Assembly (NCBI GenBank): GCA_046291695.1
Contig: JBKBSO010000017.1
Location: 13,405-77,404 of the forward strand
DNA from: PNNG01 sp046291695
GTDB taxonomy: Bacteria > Bacteroidota > Bacteroidia > UBA7662
Direction of reading: 5' to 3'
Length of the DNA: 64,000 nucleotides
The translations under genes and the position numbers were made by a program. Shown here in pieces: positions 53,401-62,635 of the stretch. Numbering within the stretch: position 1 is the stretch's first letter; the number at the start of each line of letters is the position of its first letter. The notes beneath the pieces are model-generated. The model ran no database searches. It was not told the origin of the DNA and was given only the letters and a program-made list of their open reading frames with translations.

Positions 53401-56043
53401 GCAGGCCGACGGGCCAGTTCGGGGGAGGGTGGTGCCAACCGATTGGTATTTCAAACGGATAAAGAAAAATACCAAACTGGCGAAACCATCAAATTGAGTA
53501 TTCCGTCGCCTGGGCAGGCGGTGTTGTTGCTCACGGTGGAGAATGGCAGTGGCATCATCAGTACCCATCGCCATGTGTTGAAAGCAGGCAGCAACAGCCT
53601 GGAGTTGCCAAGCCATGCCGGCATGAGTCCGAATGTATATTTGTTTGCCAGTTTGGTGCAGCCCTATGAGCATCCCGATAACGAGGCGCCCATCAGGCAA
53701 TACGGGGTGGTAGGCATTGAGGTCGAAAATCCGGCCAACCGATTGCATCCCGAGGTAAAAGTGCCGGTAGAAATGAAAGCTCAGCAGCCATTGAGCATTG
53801 AAGTGAAGGAAAGTAAAGGCCGGCCGATGGTGTACACGGTGGCGGTAGTAGATGAAGGCTTATTGGGGTTAACCCGTTTTAAAACGCCCGATCCTTATCG
53901 GCATTTTTATGCCCGGGAGGCGCTAGGCGTTCGCAGTTGGGACATGTACGACCAGGTAATTGGGGCCTTTGGTGCCGGCATCGATCGTTTGCTGGCCTTG
54001 GGAGGCGACCAAGAGTTACGGCCGGGTGAAGATGGCCCCGGCATGCGGTTTAAGCCTGTGGTACGCTATTTTGGCCCATTTTACCTTGAAAAGGGCAAAA
54101 CAGCCCGACACAGTTTTGATTTGCCCAATTACATAGGGGAGTTACGCACCATGGTGGTGGCCGGGTACGAAGGGGCTTACGGACATGCCGAAGGTTCGAC
54201 ACGGGTGAGTAACCCCATCATGCTTATGTCGAGTTTTCCGCGGGTACTTACCACCAACGAAGAAGTGAGTTTGCCGATCAACATTTTTAATACCAGCAAG
54301 CGCAATCGAAAGGTAGAGGTAGAAGTGCGGGGAAGTGGCATGCTCAGTTTGGTTGGAGCTTCGAAGCAGGAGGTGGAAGTAGCAGCCGGCAAATCGACGC
54401 TGGCCTATTTCAGGTTCAAAACGGGTACGGGTGAAGGTCTGCAAAAGGTGCAGGTAAAAGCCATTTCGGGCGTCGATAGTTATACAGAGCATATCGATAT
54501 TTTGCTACGTAATCCTGCGCCCATCGTGCAGGAGTACCTTGATGTAGAGATTCCGGTTGGGGAGCGATGGCAGCAAGACCTTAAGCTTCCGGGTATTGCC
54601 GGCACCAATCATGCGGTATTGGAGTTGTACGGACTGCAGCCGGTGTACCTCGAGCATCGTTTACAGCAGCTCATTCATTATCCGCATGGGTGTTTAGAGC
54701 AAACCTTATCCACGGCATTTCCGCAATTGTGGATTGGGGCTTTAAGGAGTCAAGATGAGCAAAGCCGCCTGGCTTTACAGCAGCACATCAAGAGCACCTT
54801 GGGGCGTTTGGGGGATTTTCAAAGGTCGGATGGTTCCTTTAGCTATTGGTCGGGCTTGAATTATGGTAACGATTGGGTGAGTTCATATGCCGGTCACTTT
54901 TTGGTAGAAGCGGCACGGATGGGATTTGCGGTGCCCGACGACATGCTCAATCGCTGGCGGAGTTATCAGGAGCAAGCTGCGCGTCAGTTTAGCTACCGGC
55001 GCGAAAATAACCTGGTGCAGGCTTACCGGCTGTACACCTTGGCCTTGGCTGGGCATCCCCAATTGGGTGCAGCGAATCGTTTACGCGAACAACTCAAAGC
55101 CGATGAAGGCGTGCCTACGCTCATGCTGGCGCTTAGTTATGCTTTGAGCGGCCAGGAGCAACAAGCCCGCAATATGTTGCTAAACGTTAGTTTGCCTGAT
55201 CCTAGGCTGGGAGGATATGACCCGCTCAGTTTTGGTTCGTCGTTCCGCAATGCGGCCTTGGGTGTGCTTGCTTGTAAACAAGCCGGATTAAATGATAAAG
55301 CCGTGCGCAATTTGAATGTACTAACCAAAATTTTCAATGCCGACGATTACCTGAGTACCCAGGAAATGGCCACTTATTTTATGGCCTTATATGCTTGTCG
55401 CGATTTGTTCGAAACCAATGCCATCAAAGCTAGTATCCGGCTCAACAAGGGCGAGCGAATTCAAGCCGAAGGCAACGAAATGGGATATCAGTTGCCGCTG
55501 CTCATTCGGCAGGAAGGGGCACAACAGCTTGAAATTCAGAACAAAGGAGCGAGTACGCTCTTTGCACGCATCAGTTTAAGTGGTAAGCCATTGTATGGTA
55601 ATGAAAAGGAACAACGCCGGAAGCTCGACATGCAGGTACGTTACTTTAACAAAGATGGCAGCACGCTGGACCTGGGTAATTTACGACAAGGCCAGCAGTT
55701 TTATGCCGAAGTGGCGGTAACGCATCCCGGCGGTTTCGGACAGTACCACCAGCTGGCCATGCAAATGGTGATACCTGCCGGATTCGAAATTGTGAATAAC
55801 CGGCTCGATGGCACCATGGAGTTGGTGGGAGGCAGTCAGGCCGAGTATATCGACATTCGCGACGACCGCCTGTTGGCCTATTTTGATTTGGGACAAGGCC
55901 GAACCTACAAGCAGCGGGTGGAATTGGTAGCCACCTACGCCGGCAAATACTATTTGCCCGGAATTATTTGTGAAGCCATGTACGGCGACCAACCCTATGC
56001 AGCGGATAAAGGAAAATGGATTGAAGTATTTCCGGTGGATTAA
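50437..56043 (+). CDS. Bacterial alpha-2-macroglobulin with thioester motif
   Basis: An 1868-residue envelope protease trap. An uncleaved N-terminal helix (RIWLSIGAAVLVVAAAVIWAV, about 12-32) without a lipobox cysteine suggests inner-membrane anchoring with a periplasmic body. MG-type beta domains follow (GYAYGERGVWRPGDSIYLSFMLERT is a conserved A2M segment). The bait region should lie roughly before residue 1150. The thioester motif is intact: Cys1419-Leu-Glu-Gln1422 in HYPHGCLEQTLSTAFPQ, followed by the alpha/alpha toroid (FSYWSGLNYGNDWVSSYAGHFLVEAARMG). Residues about 487-525 are an Asp/Tyr-rich insertion. The pbpC gene overlaps its 3' end, the same pairing as yfhM-pbpC in E. coli, consistent with protecting a periplasm being repaired. 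Confidence 0.95.
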   Translation: MNKLKGMKPRKRIWLSIGAAVLVVAAAVIWAVPSKQKGSTTTSSTMAPAVDPAFADYIQSYTSGVVGSSTEIRVRMNYSQPDSSIIGQEAGKLFSFSPAIKGKAVWVDQQTVVFRPEGRLKNGQDYKVIFQLGKLVPVHDKSFAKFVFSFLVVPLNFELETYPLRTDENGDSYVLSGKVLLTDELDAAAVEQLLKLEGVDKSVKVAWQHQPEASSFVISGIKREAKRTALNLVLDGKSLGIVKPLRQAFEIPERNYFGLLEVGMLQESETVVRAVFSDPLDRRQDLRGLVLINGKEPVRYQVDGNHLLLYPGKLATGKHKLEVQDALRNSSGAAINGLKRLDFGVDDMKPAIRALRSGSILPAEGREVLFPFEAVNLRAVILEVYEIPARNIGQFLQNNQLDGRYSMRQVARPVQVRTISLVGTGSQKLNSWNRYAINLADYVAINKGSLYQVKLRFTRNLLLNPCKSGEDSFDAADDFESLQQLQDTYDRPGYGSYYDDYDDGLWDEDDDYDWRKRDDPCNRAYYNSDRYITSNILVSDLGVTAKRGNDGGVQIWVNSIRDTRALSGAEVVLSDYQGNVLVKGQTNGEGLVNFNLNRRPFLCEVRLGNERAYLKLDEGSSLSLSDFDVSGTNIQKGLKGFAYGERGVWRPGDSIYLSFMLERTANQLPEAYPVVLELRNPKGQLVDRQVNARSVKGVYAFRTHTRADAMTGNYQARFKAGGVNFERTVRIETIKPNRLKIEFGVEDEGRLLAGGDRSIPLKVRYLNGAQAGGLRAVYDLVLSPSKTSFKNFPAFQFDDPSTGFSTTEIGLFDERLDQNGSAKVRLKLPANLKAPGVIKANFKGKVFEPGGDFSIDNATAYIYPFNSFAGLRVPYAERERYLDIAKTHRFELVTVNADGKAVASGNVEVLVYKIDWNWWWQSTEEYLSSYMERNAYNTVMREEVSMKEGKGTINIKVNRGWGRYFVRVKDLQSGHSSGSIVYFDEPWWAGRRASSGEGGANRLVFQTDKEKYQTGETIKLSIPSPGQAVLLLTVENGSGIISTHRHVLKAGSNSLELPSHAGMSPNVYLFASLVQPYEHPDNEAPIRQYGVVGIEVENPANRLHPEVKVPVEMKAQQPLSIEVKESKGRPMVYTVAVVDEGLLGLTRFKTPDPYRHFYAREALGVRSWDMYDQVIGAFGAGIDRLLALGGDQELRPGEDGPGMRFKPVVRYFGPFYLEKGKTARHSFDLPNYIGELRTMVVAGYEGAYGHAEGSTRVSNPIMLMSSFPRVLTTNEEVSLPINIFNTSKRNRKVEVEVRGSGMLSLVGASKQEVEVAAGKSTLAYFRFKTGTGEGLQKVQVKAISGVDSYTEHIDILLRNPAPIVQEYLDVEIPVGERWQQDLKLPGIAGTNHAVLELYGLQPVYLEHRLQQLIHYPHGCLEQTLSTAFPQLWIGALRSQDEQSRLALQQHIKSTLGRLGDFQRSDGSFSYWSGLNYGNDWVSSYAGHFLVEAARMGFAVPDDMLNRWRSYQEQAARQFSYRRENNLVQAYRLYTLALAGHPQLGAANRLREQLKADEGVPTLMLALSYALSGQEQQARNMLLNVSLPDPRLGGYDPLSFGSSFRNAALGVLACKQAGLNDKAVRNLNVLTKIFNADDYLSTQEMATYFMALYACRDLFETNAIKASIRLNKGERIQAEGNEMGYQLPLLIRQEGAQQLEIQNKGASTLFARISLSGKPLYGNEKEQRRKLDMQVRYFNKDGSTLDLGNLRQGQQFYAEVAVTHPGGFGQYHQLAMQMVIPAGFEIVNNRLDGTMELVGGSQAEYIDIRDDRLLAYFDLGQGRTYKQRVELVATYAGKYYLPGIICEAMYGDQPYAADKGKWIEVFPVD

Positions 56044-58366
56044 TTGGCGTATATGGAGGCCTTGGTTGGCCTTGGTTACAGCATTTGTGGTGTTGTTCAT
56101 GCTCCTTGTGCCTTCACTTAGCTTTGATCCGCCGTACAGCAGTGTGCTTACTGACCGCAACGGGCAATTGCTGGGAGCACGCGTGGCAGCCGACGGGCAA
56201 TGGCGTTTTCCGCCATCCGCAGCAATTCCGGAGCGATTCAGTACGGCTTTATTGGCCTATGAAGACCGCTGGTTTTACTGGCATCCCGGCATAAATCCGG
56301 TGGCCATGTTGTCGGCCTTATACGATGCTATGTTCACAGATTTGCCGCGTAGGGGAGGGTCAACCATCAGCATGCAGCTGGCGCGATTGCATTATGGTGC
56401 CCGTAAGCGCAGCCTGAGGGTTAAGTTGGTAGAAGTAGCCATGGCCTTAAAGGCCGAACTGATGTACAGTAAAAAAAGCTTGTTGGCCATGTATGTGGCA
56501 CATGCGCCATTTGGCGGGAATGTGGTAGGCTTAGAGGCGGCCACCTGGCGGTATTACCATCAGCAGCCAGCCTTGTTAACTTGGTCGGAAGCTGCGGCAT
56601 TGGCGGTTTTGCCCAACAGCCCTGCCTTGGTATTTCCCGGAAAAAATGAAGCCCTCTTTTTACGCAAGCGCAATAAGCTATTGGCCCGTTTACATGCCCG
56701 AGGGCAGCTCAGCGATACCGATTACCAGCTGGCATTGGCCGAACCTTTGCCCGGCAAAGCACGGGCCTTGCCGAACCAGGCACCCCATTTAATGAATCGT
56801 TTTTTACGCGAAGGATATGGCGGGAAAAGGGCATTCAGTACGATTGACGGAGCCTTACAAGACAAAGTAAACCAACTGGCCATGCGCTATGTGCAGCGAC
56901 TGGCCTTTAATGAGGTAAACAACCTGGCGGTGATGGTAGCGGATGTGAGGAGCGGAGAAGTTTTGGCCTATGTACATGCCAGTGGTACAGCCGACAAAAA
57001 TGGAGCGGATGTAGATGTGTTAGATGCACCTCGTTCATACGGAAGTTTGCTCAAGCCGTTTTTGTATGCCGCTATGCTCAGTGAGGGAAGTATATTGCCT
57101 GCACAGCTGATTGAAGACCGCCCCATTGCTTATTCGGGCTTTATGCCTCAGAATTTCCAGCTCGATTTTGATGGCATGGTGCCGGCCCATCAGGTGCTTT
57201 CACGCTCGCTTAATGTACCCAGTGTAAATATGTTAAGGCAATACGGTACCGCGCGTTTTTTACACCATTTGCGGCAAATGGGTTTAAATGGACTTAACCG
57301 CAGTGCGGAGTACTATGGCTTATCGCTTATTTTGGGAGGAGCCGAAGCGCGTTTGTGGCAATTGTGTGGCATGTACGGTTCATTTGCTCACAGGCTTAAC
57401 ACCAATGAAACCAGCTTTGCATTGCGGTTAACCGGGGCGAGCAGTGGTATGCTGGGGGGGAGCAGCTGGTCGACCGCATTGTATAGCAGGTCGTCGGTTT
57501 GGTTTACTTTGCAGGCCATCACTGAAAATAAGCGGCCGGTAACCCAATCTAACTGGGAATATTTTCCTTCGTCGCGAAAGATTGCCTGGAAAACAGGCAC
57601 CAGTTTTGGGCATCGCGATGCCTGGAGCATTGGGCTTACGCCTGACTATGTGGTGGGTGTATGGGCCGGTAATGCCAGTGGCGAAGGGCGTTCAGGACTT
57701 ACCGGCGTATTGGTAGCGGCACCGGTGATGTTTGATGTATTTTACCTTTTGCCGGAGAGCGATTGGTTTGCGGCACCCGATGCCGATTTGCGCATGCGCT
57801 CATTATGCCGCGAAACGGGCATGTTGGCCGGGCGCGACTGCGAAACCGTACGCAGTGAATTGGTGCAGGCCGATACGGATAAAGCCCGGGTATGCCAATG
57901 GCATCAATTGCAATATACCGACAGCAGTGGTCGCTACCGGGTGCATGCCAATTGTTATCCCATGCAGTTGGCCAAGCCCCGTAAGCAATTGGTTTTGCCG
58001 GCAGCGGCGGCTTGGTATTACCGACAAAAAAACCCTACTTATGAAGCGCCATTGCCATGGTTGGAGGGCTGCATGCCGGCCCAAGAGCTTCAGCAGCGCA
58101 TGCAGCTGCTCTATCCTTCGGCACAAAGTCGTATTTACCTGCCTTTGGGGCGCGATTCACTACCCACGAAAGCAGTATTTGAGGCATTACACAGCGAAGC
58201 TTCTTCCCACATTTACTGGCATATCGATGGCCACTACATTGGGCAAACCACGGATATTCACAAAATAAGTGTTCAGCCGGCAATTGGCCGGCATTTGTTG
58301 AGTTTAGTAGATGAGCGGGGCAATCAGTTAGAGCGTTGGTTTGAGGTAGTGGCCTCGGTACGGTAG
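55997..58366 (+). CDS. pbpC: Penicillin-binding protein 1C
   Basis: A bifunctional murein synthase, about 789 residues. I choose the ATG at 55997 (MQRIKENGLKYFRWINWRIW), giving a basic cytoplasmic tail before the single helix (LALVTAFVVLFMLLVP). The ATG at 55970 is an alternative, and either start overlaps the A2M gene. The GT51 transglycosylase domain has EDRWFYWHPGINPVAM and RRGGSTISMQLARL. The transpeptidase domain has the SxxK motif SLLK in YGSLLKPFLYAAML, SRSLN as SxN, and KTGTSFGHRDAW. A C-terminal BiPBP_C domain carries CRETGMLAGRDC. All key motifs are present. Role in repair with A2M is inferred from the conserved pairing. Confidence 0.94.
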   Translation: MQRIKENGLKYFRWINWRIWRPWLALVTAFVVLFMLLVPSLSFDPPYSSVLTDRNGQLLGARVAADGQWRFPPSAAIPERFSTALLAYEDRWFYWHPGINPVAMLSALYDAMFTDLPRRGGSTISMQLARLHYGARKRSLRVKLVEVAMALKAELMYSKKSLLAMYVAHAPFGGNVVGLEAATWRYYHQQPALLTWSEAAALAVLPNSPALVFPGKNEALFLRKRNKLLARLHARGQLSDTDYQLALAEPLPGKARALPNQAPHLMNRFLREGYGGKRAFSTIDGALQDKVNQLAMRYVQRLAFNEVNNLAVMVADVRSGEVLAYVHASGTADKNGADVDVLDAPRSYGSLLKPFLYAAMLSEGSILPAQLIEDRPIAYSGFMPQNFQLDFDGMVPAHQVLSRSLNVPSVNMLRQYGTARFLHHLRQMGLNGLNRSAEYYGLSLILGGAEARLWQLCGMYGSFAHRLNTNETSFALRLTGASSGMLGGSSWSTALYSRSSVWFTLQAITENKRPVTQSNWEYFPSSRKIAWKTGTSFGHRDAWSIGLTPDYVVGVWAGNASGEGRSGLTGVLVAAPVMFDVFYLLPESDWFAAPDADLRMRSLCRETGMLAGRDCETVRSELVQADTDKARVCQWHQLQYTDSSGRYRVHANCYPMQLAKPRKQLVLPAAAAWYYRQKNPTYEAPLPWLEGCMPAQELQQRMQLLYPSAQSRIYLPLGRDSLPTKAVFEALHSEASSHIYWHIDGHYIGQTTDIHKISVQPAIGRHLLSLVDERGNQLERWFEVVASVR

Positions 58367-58468
58367 TTTGCCGGTTGGGAATATTGGGTGTACACTTGCT
58401 GTGCCAAAAAACTTTCCTGCCAATCGCCCCGTTGTAAAGGCTATCTTTGCCCCGGTCAGGAGAAAACG

Positions 58469-59707
58469 ATGATTAATTACGAAACGCATAGATTGGCCAA
58501 TGGCCTGAGGGTAATTGCTCACCCGAATCAGAGTAGTCAGTTGGCGGCCTTCAACCTGATGTACGATGTAGGTGCCCGCGACGAAAGTCCCGAGAAAACC
58601 GGATTTGCCCACTTATTTGAGCATCTTATGTTTGGAGGCTCGGTGAATATCCCTGATTACGACGCGGTAGCCCAAATCATGGGGGCTGAAAACAATGCAT
58701 TTACCAATAACGACATCACCAATTATTACCTCACCTTTCCGGCCAATCAGCTTGAAAAGGCCTTTTGGCTCGAAAGCGACCGGATGCTTCAACTTGATTT
58801 TAGCGAGCGCAGCCTGGAGGTACAACGTCAGGTTGTGATCGAAGAATTTAAGCAACGTTATTTGAATCAGCCTTATGGCGATGTGTGGCTCAAGCTTCGT
58901 CCGTTGGCCTATAAAAAGCACCCCTATCAGTGGGCAACCATTGGTAAGGAAATCAGTCATATCGAAAATGCCACCTTGGCCGATGTGGAGGCCTTTTTTT
59001 ACCGGCACTACCGCCCCGACAATGCTGTATTGTGCGTAAGTGGGCCTTACGAGCCTGCGCTAATTTTTGCGTTGGCCGAAAAGTGGTTTGGCGGTATTCC
59101 GGCTTCGGGCAGGCCGCCTCGGGTATTGCCAGCTGAGCCCAAACAATTGGCCCAGCGGCGTGAGATAACCAGTGCTCCGGTCCCTGTAGATGCCCTATAC
59201 ATGGCCTTTCACATGCCGGCAAAAGGACTTCCGGCATATTTTGCAACCGATTTACTGAGCGATGTACTTTCGCGAGGGAAATCATCACGTTTATACCGCC
59301 GACTTGTAAAAGAACAGGCTTTATTTAGCCAGGTGAATGCCTACATCAGCGGCGATGCTGATCCGGGTTTATTGCTCATCAATGGGCAGTTAGTAAAGGG
59401 AGTGAAGATGGCCGATGCTGAAGCGGCGGTTTGGACCGAGTTAGAGCGCCTGCAACAAGAGCTGGTAGCTGAAGAAGAGTTACAAAAAAATCTGAATCAA
59501 ATAGAATCGAGTTTGCTCTTTAGCGAAACACAGGGCCTGAACGTGGCTATGAGTTTATGCTTACACACCCTCTTGGGCAATACAGCCGCCATCAATTCCG
59601 ATTTCGAAAACTACCAGGCGGTTACGCCACGCATTTTGCAGGCACAGGCCTGCGAAATATTCAAACCACAAAATGCCTCTATCCTCGAATATTATGCACA
59701 GTCTTGA
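58469..59707 (+). CDS. M16 family zinc peptidase, active subunit type
   Basis: A 412-residue insulinase-family peptidase. The start is the ATG at 58469 (MINYETHRLANGLRVI), which has AGGAG seven bases upstream; an in-frame ATG at 58388 is rejected because the intervening residues look non-coding. The inverted zinc motif HxxEH is His48-L-F-Glu51-His52, with the third ligand Glu in VIEEFKQRYLNQPYG. The second M16 lobe follows. There is no signal peptide, so it is probably cytoplasmic or exported by an unusual route. The next gene, which lacks the zinc motif, overlaps it by 14 bp, the usual active/inactive pair. Confidence 0.92.
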   Translation: MINYETHRLANGLRVIAHPNQSSQLAAFNLMYDVGARDESPEKTGFAHLFEHLMFGGSVNIPDYDAVAQIMGAENNAFTNNDITNYYLTFPANQLEKAFWLESDRMLQLDFSERSLEVQRQVVIEEFKQRYLNQPYGDVWLKLRPLAYKKHPYQWATIGKEISHIENATLADVEAFFYRHYRPDNAVLCVSGPYEPALIFALAEKWFGGIPASGRPPRVLPAEPKQLAQRREITSAPVPVDALYMAFHMPAKGLPAYFATDLLSDVLSRGKSSRLYRRLVKEQALFSQVNAYISGDADPGLLLINGQLVKGVKMADAEAAVWTELERLQQELVAEEELQKNLNQIESSLLFSETQGLNVAMSLCLHTLLGNTAAINSDFENYQAVTPRILQAQACEIFKPQNASILEYYAQS

Positions 59708-60974
59708 CCGCACCCATGCCCCGGAGGTACCGGCTTATGCCGATTTTGAGTTGGTAAAAGCCAAAGCCCATCAAATAGCGCACCATATTCCTGCCTTTAC
59801 CCTTTCGGCGGGCGAGCAGGCGGTATTGCGCATCGACTTTATCATTGGTAGTGGTAGCTGGGATGAGGAAGTACGTATGGCTTCGTCGATGACCAACCGC
59901 ATGTTGCAAGAAGGTTCACGGCACCGCTCGGGCCGCGATTTGGCTGAATCTCTCGATAAGTACGGGGCATATGTGCAATACGAGGCTGGTGCCGACCGCT
60001 CAGGCCTTAGTTTGTACACCTTGAGCAAACATTTGGCTGAGGTATTGCCCACGGTTTTGGAGTTGTTGTTTATGCCGGGTTTTCCTTTGGCGGAACTCGA
60101 AACTACCGTACGGAACAACATTCAGCAAATAGAAGTAGAAGGGCAAAAGGTATCGGTAATGGCGCGCAGGGCGCTGATGCAAGCCATGTTTGGGGCCGGA
60201 CATCCCTATGGTTATCAGGTGCAAGCCGATGATTTGAGGCAATTGCGCCCCGATCAGTTGGCCCGATTTCATAAGCGGCATTATACCACCGACAACCTCA
60301 TGGTGATAGTAGCCGGTTTAGCAGCCGAAGAAGCCCTGGTGCAAATAGATAAGGCATTGGCAGGACTTACCCCTTGCTTTGCAGATAAGCCGGAACGCAG
60401 TCACGGGCTGCTCGGTTACGAAGCCGGTCGCTTAGATGTACCCAAGGCTGGTGCTTTGCAGCATGCTTTGCGATTGGGTAAGCCGGTAGTAGGCAAGCAG
60501 CACCTCGATTATCCGGGCTTAAAAGTACTCAATACCGTTTTGGGCGGTTATTTTGGTTCTCGTTTAATGTCAAATTTAAGAGAAGACAAGGGTTACACCT
60601 ATGGTATAGGTTCGGCCATTTTGTCGTATGAACGGGCAGCATTTTTCACCTTGGCCACGGAGGTGGCGGCAGATGTATCGGACTTGGCATTGAGCGAAAT
60701 TCACCGCGAGTTACAGCGTTTGCGTACTGAATTGATTCCTGCTGTTGAGTTGGATACGGTACGCGCGTATTTGCAAGGAGTATACTTAAGTAATTTTGAC
60801 GGGGCCTTTGCTTTGGCCGATCGATTTAGAGATATCTACTTCTTTGGCTTGGATTACGACTATTATGATCGCTATATTGGCACCGTACAAAATATCAGTT
60901 CCGAACAATTGTTGGAGCTGGCACAGCAATACCTCGATCCCGACAGCCTTATAAGTGTTAGGGCGGGGACTTAA
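59694..60974 (+). CDS. M16 family peptidase-like protein, inactive subunit type
   Basis: A 426-residue M16 paralogue starting at the ATG at 59694 inside the previous gene. The region equivalent to the HxxEH site reads SMTNRMLQEGSRHRSGRDLAESL and has no zinc ligands. The rest keeps the fold: FHKRHYTTDNLMVIVAGL, LNTVLGGYFGSRLMSNLREDKGYTYGIGS with the Arg/Tyr pair that contacts substrate, and a C-terminal lobe. It is expected to form a heterodimer with the upstream active subunit, as in PqqL/PreP-like and mitochondrial processing peptidase pairs. Confidence 0.9.
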   Translation: MHSLDRTHAPEVPAYADFELVKAKAHQIAHHIPAFTLSAGEQAVLRIDFIIGSGSWDEEVRMASSMTNRMLQEGSRHRSGRDLAESLDKYGAYVQYEAGADRSGLSLYTLSKHLAEVLPTVLELLFMPGFPLAELETTVRNNIQQIEVEGQKVSVMARRALMQAMFGAGHPYGYQVQADDLRQLRPDQLARFHKRHYTTDNLMVIVAGLAAEEALVQIDKALAGLTPCFADKPERSHGLLGYEAGRLDVPKAGALQHALRLGKPVVGKQHLDYPGLKVLNTVLGGYFGSRLMSNLREDKGYTYGIGSAILSYERAAFFTLATEVAADVSDLALSEIHRELQRLRTELIPAVELDTVRAYLQGVYLSNFDGAFALADRFRDIYFFGLDYDYYDRYIGTVQNISSEQLLELAQQYLDPDSLISVRAGT

Positions 60975-60986
60975 TAGAGCCGGTCG

Positions 60987-61730
60987 ATGTCGTTTGAGAT
61001 AAAATTGCAGCAGTTTGAAGGTCCCTTTGACCTGCTCCTGTTCTTCATAGAACGGGATGAGTTGGATATTTACGACATTCCGATCAGCCGCATAACCGAC
61101 GATTTTTTGGCTTACATCCATAACATTAATGAGTTGAATATGGAGTTGGCCAGCGAGTTTATCCTTGTTGCGGCCACGCTCATGCGCATCAAAGCGAAGA
61201 TGTTGTTGCCGCGCAAGGAGCTCGATGAGCAGGGCAATGAAATTGATCCACGGACCGATTTGGTAAACCGCTTATTAGAGTACAAGCGTTACAAGGCGGT
61301 ACTCTCTGGTATGGTAGCTTTGGAGGCAGAACAATGGTGCCGGGAGCGGAGGGGCAATGTACAAGAGGAGCTGGTCATGATACAGGCCAGATTAGGGGTA
61401 GAACAGGAATTGGAGCAGGTTGATTTGTACCGTTTACTCAAGACTTTTCAGAAGGTTATGCAGCGATTCGAAGAACAAGAAAATGCGCCTACGCATGTGG
61501 TGGTACGTTATGCTTACACCATCGAAGATCAAAAGACTTTTGTGGTAAACAAGGTTCAGGGCAAGGGAAAGCTGGCTTTTGAGCAGTTGTTTTCTGATTT
61601 TAAGGACCGAATGCAGGCCATTTTTACTTTTTTGGCCATTCTTGAATTGTTGCAGTTGCAACTAATAGACATTAAACTGGGCATGGGCTACAACAGTTTT
61701 TACTTGTTGGAAAAAAATCAGGAGGCCTGA
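60987..61730 (+). CDS. scpA: Segregation and condensation protein A
   Basis: A 247-residue kleisin that bridges SMC heads in the chromosome condensation complex. The N-terminal signature FEGPFDLLLFFIERDELDIYDIPISRITDDFLAYI is unmistakable, followed by LASEFILVAATLMRIKAKMLLPR. The C-terminal winged-helix segment (FTFLAILELLQLQLIDIKLG) binds the SMC cap. It lies 12 bp after the M16 pair, and its stop overlaps the symporter start by one base. scpB and smc are not in the window. Confidence 0.95.
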   Translation: MSFEIKLQQFEGPFDLLLFFIERDELDIYDIPISRITDDFLAYIHNINELNMELASEFILVAATLMRIKAKMLLPRKELDEQGNEIDPRTDLVNRLLEYKRYKAVLSGMVALEAEQWCRERRGNVQEELVMIQARLGVEQELEQVDLYRLLKTFQKVMQRFEEQENAPTHVVVRYAYTIEDQKTFVVNKVQGKGKLAFEQLFSDFKDRMQAIFTFLAILELLQLQLIDIKLGMGYNSFYLLEKNQEA

Positions 61731-62635
61731 TGGACCAGTTTTTTTCGAGTTTGTTTCTACCGGCCACCTTGGTAGTGATTATGGTAGGGGTTGGGTTATC
61801 GCTTACCTTACAAAGTTTCCGAAACATCATTGTATATCCCAAGGCCATTACCCTGGGTTTGGTGGCCCAGATGGTGCTATTGCCTTTATTGGCCTTTTTT
61901 ATTGCAGATCGGCTGGCTTTAGCGCCCGAGTTTAAAGTAGGCTTGGTGCTGATTGCGGCTTGTCCGGGTGGGGCTTCAGCCGGTTTGATTACCCATTTGT
62001 TGCGCGGAAATGTGGCTTTGTCGGTTTCGCTTACTTCGGTAAACAGTTTACTTACCATATTTACCATTCCGTTTATCACCAATTTGGCTTTGCAGCGCTA
62101 TATGGCGCAGTCGGCCCGCATTGTATTGCCCTTTGGGCAAACCATCGTTGAAATAGGTTTGCTTACCTTGTTGCCGGCCTTGGTGGGGGTTTTGGTACGC
62201 TACCGTAAACCAATATTTGCCCGGAAACTTGAACGCCCTTTACGCTTTGTAATGCCAACCTTATTGCTCATGGCCTTTGCCGGCATTATTATTTTTGAGC
62301 GCGGTGGAAGCGAACAAACGGTAGATGATTTTATCTCACTCATTTGGCCAAACATCATGCTCAATTTGCTGGGGATGGTGCTTGGTTTTTTAGTGGCTTT
62401 ATTGTTTAGGCTGGGGCCCACAAGCCGCATGACCATTGCTATTGAAGTAGGTTTGCAGAACTCTTCGCTTGCGATTTTTGTGGCCCAGGTACTCATTGGA
62501 AGTAGTGCGATGGCATTGGTAGCCGTGGTATATGGCAGTTTCACCTTCGGCACGGCGGTGTTGTTTGGGATGGTGGTTTATCGGCTCAACAGGTGGGTTC
62601 GGAAAATGCTGAGGAGCGCAAGGACCAAGCGCTAG
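61730..62635 (+). CDS. Bile acid:sodium symporter (BASS) family transporter
   Basis: A 301-residue inner-membrane protein with about nine or ten helices. Family features: GVGLSLTLQSFRNIIVYPKA, AQMVLLPLLAF, the substrate/Na+ region ACPGGASAGLITHLLRGNVALSVSLTSVNSLLTIFTIP, and the crossover motif IEVGLQNSSLAIFVAQVL. Such proteins move organic anions (pantoate, 2-keto acids, sulfated or steroid-like compounds) with sodium; the substrate here is unknown. Its start overlaps the scpA stop. It ends the plus-strand run that begins with the A2M gene. A bulged GCCTGAGGT/ACCTAGGC hairpin overlaps its stop without a T tract. Confidence 0.9.
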   Translation: MDQFFSSLFLPATLVVIMVGVGLSLTLQSFRNIIVYPKAITLGLVAQMVLLPLLAFFIADRLALAPEFKVGLVLIAACPGGASAGLITHLLRGNVALSVSLTSVNSLLTIFTIPFITNLALQRYMAQSARIVLPFGQTIVEIGLLTLLPALVGVLVRYRKPIFARKLERPLRFVMPTLLLMAFAGIIIFERGGSEQTVDDFISLIWPNIMLNLLGMVLGFLVALLFRLGPTSRMTIAIEVGLQNSSLAIFVAQVLIGSSAMALVAVVYGSFTFGTAVLFGMVVYRLNRWVRKMLRSARTKR

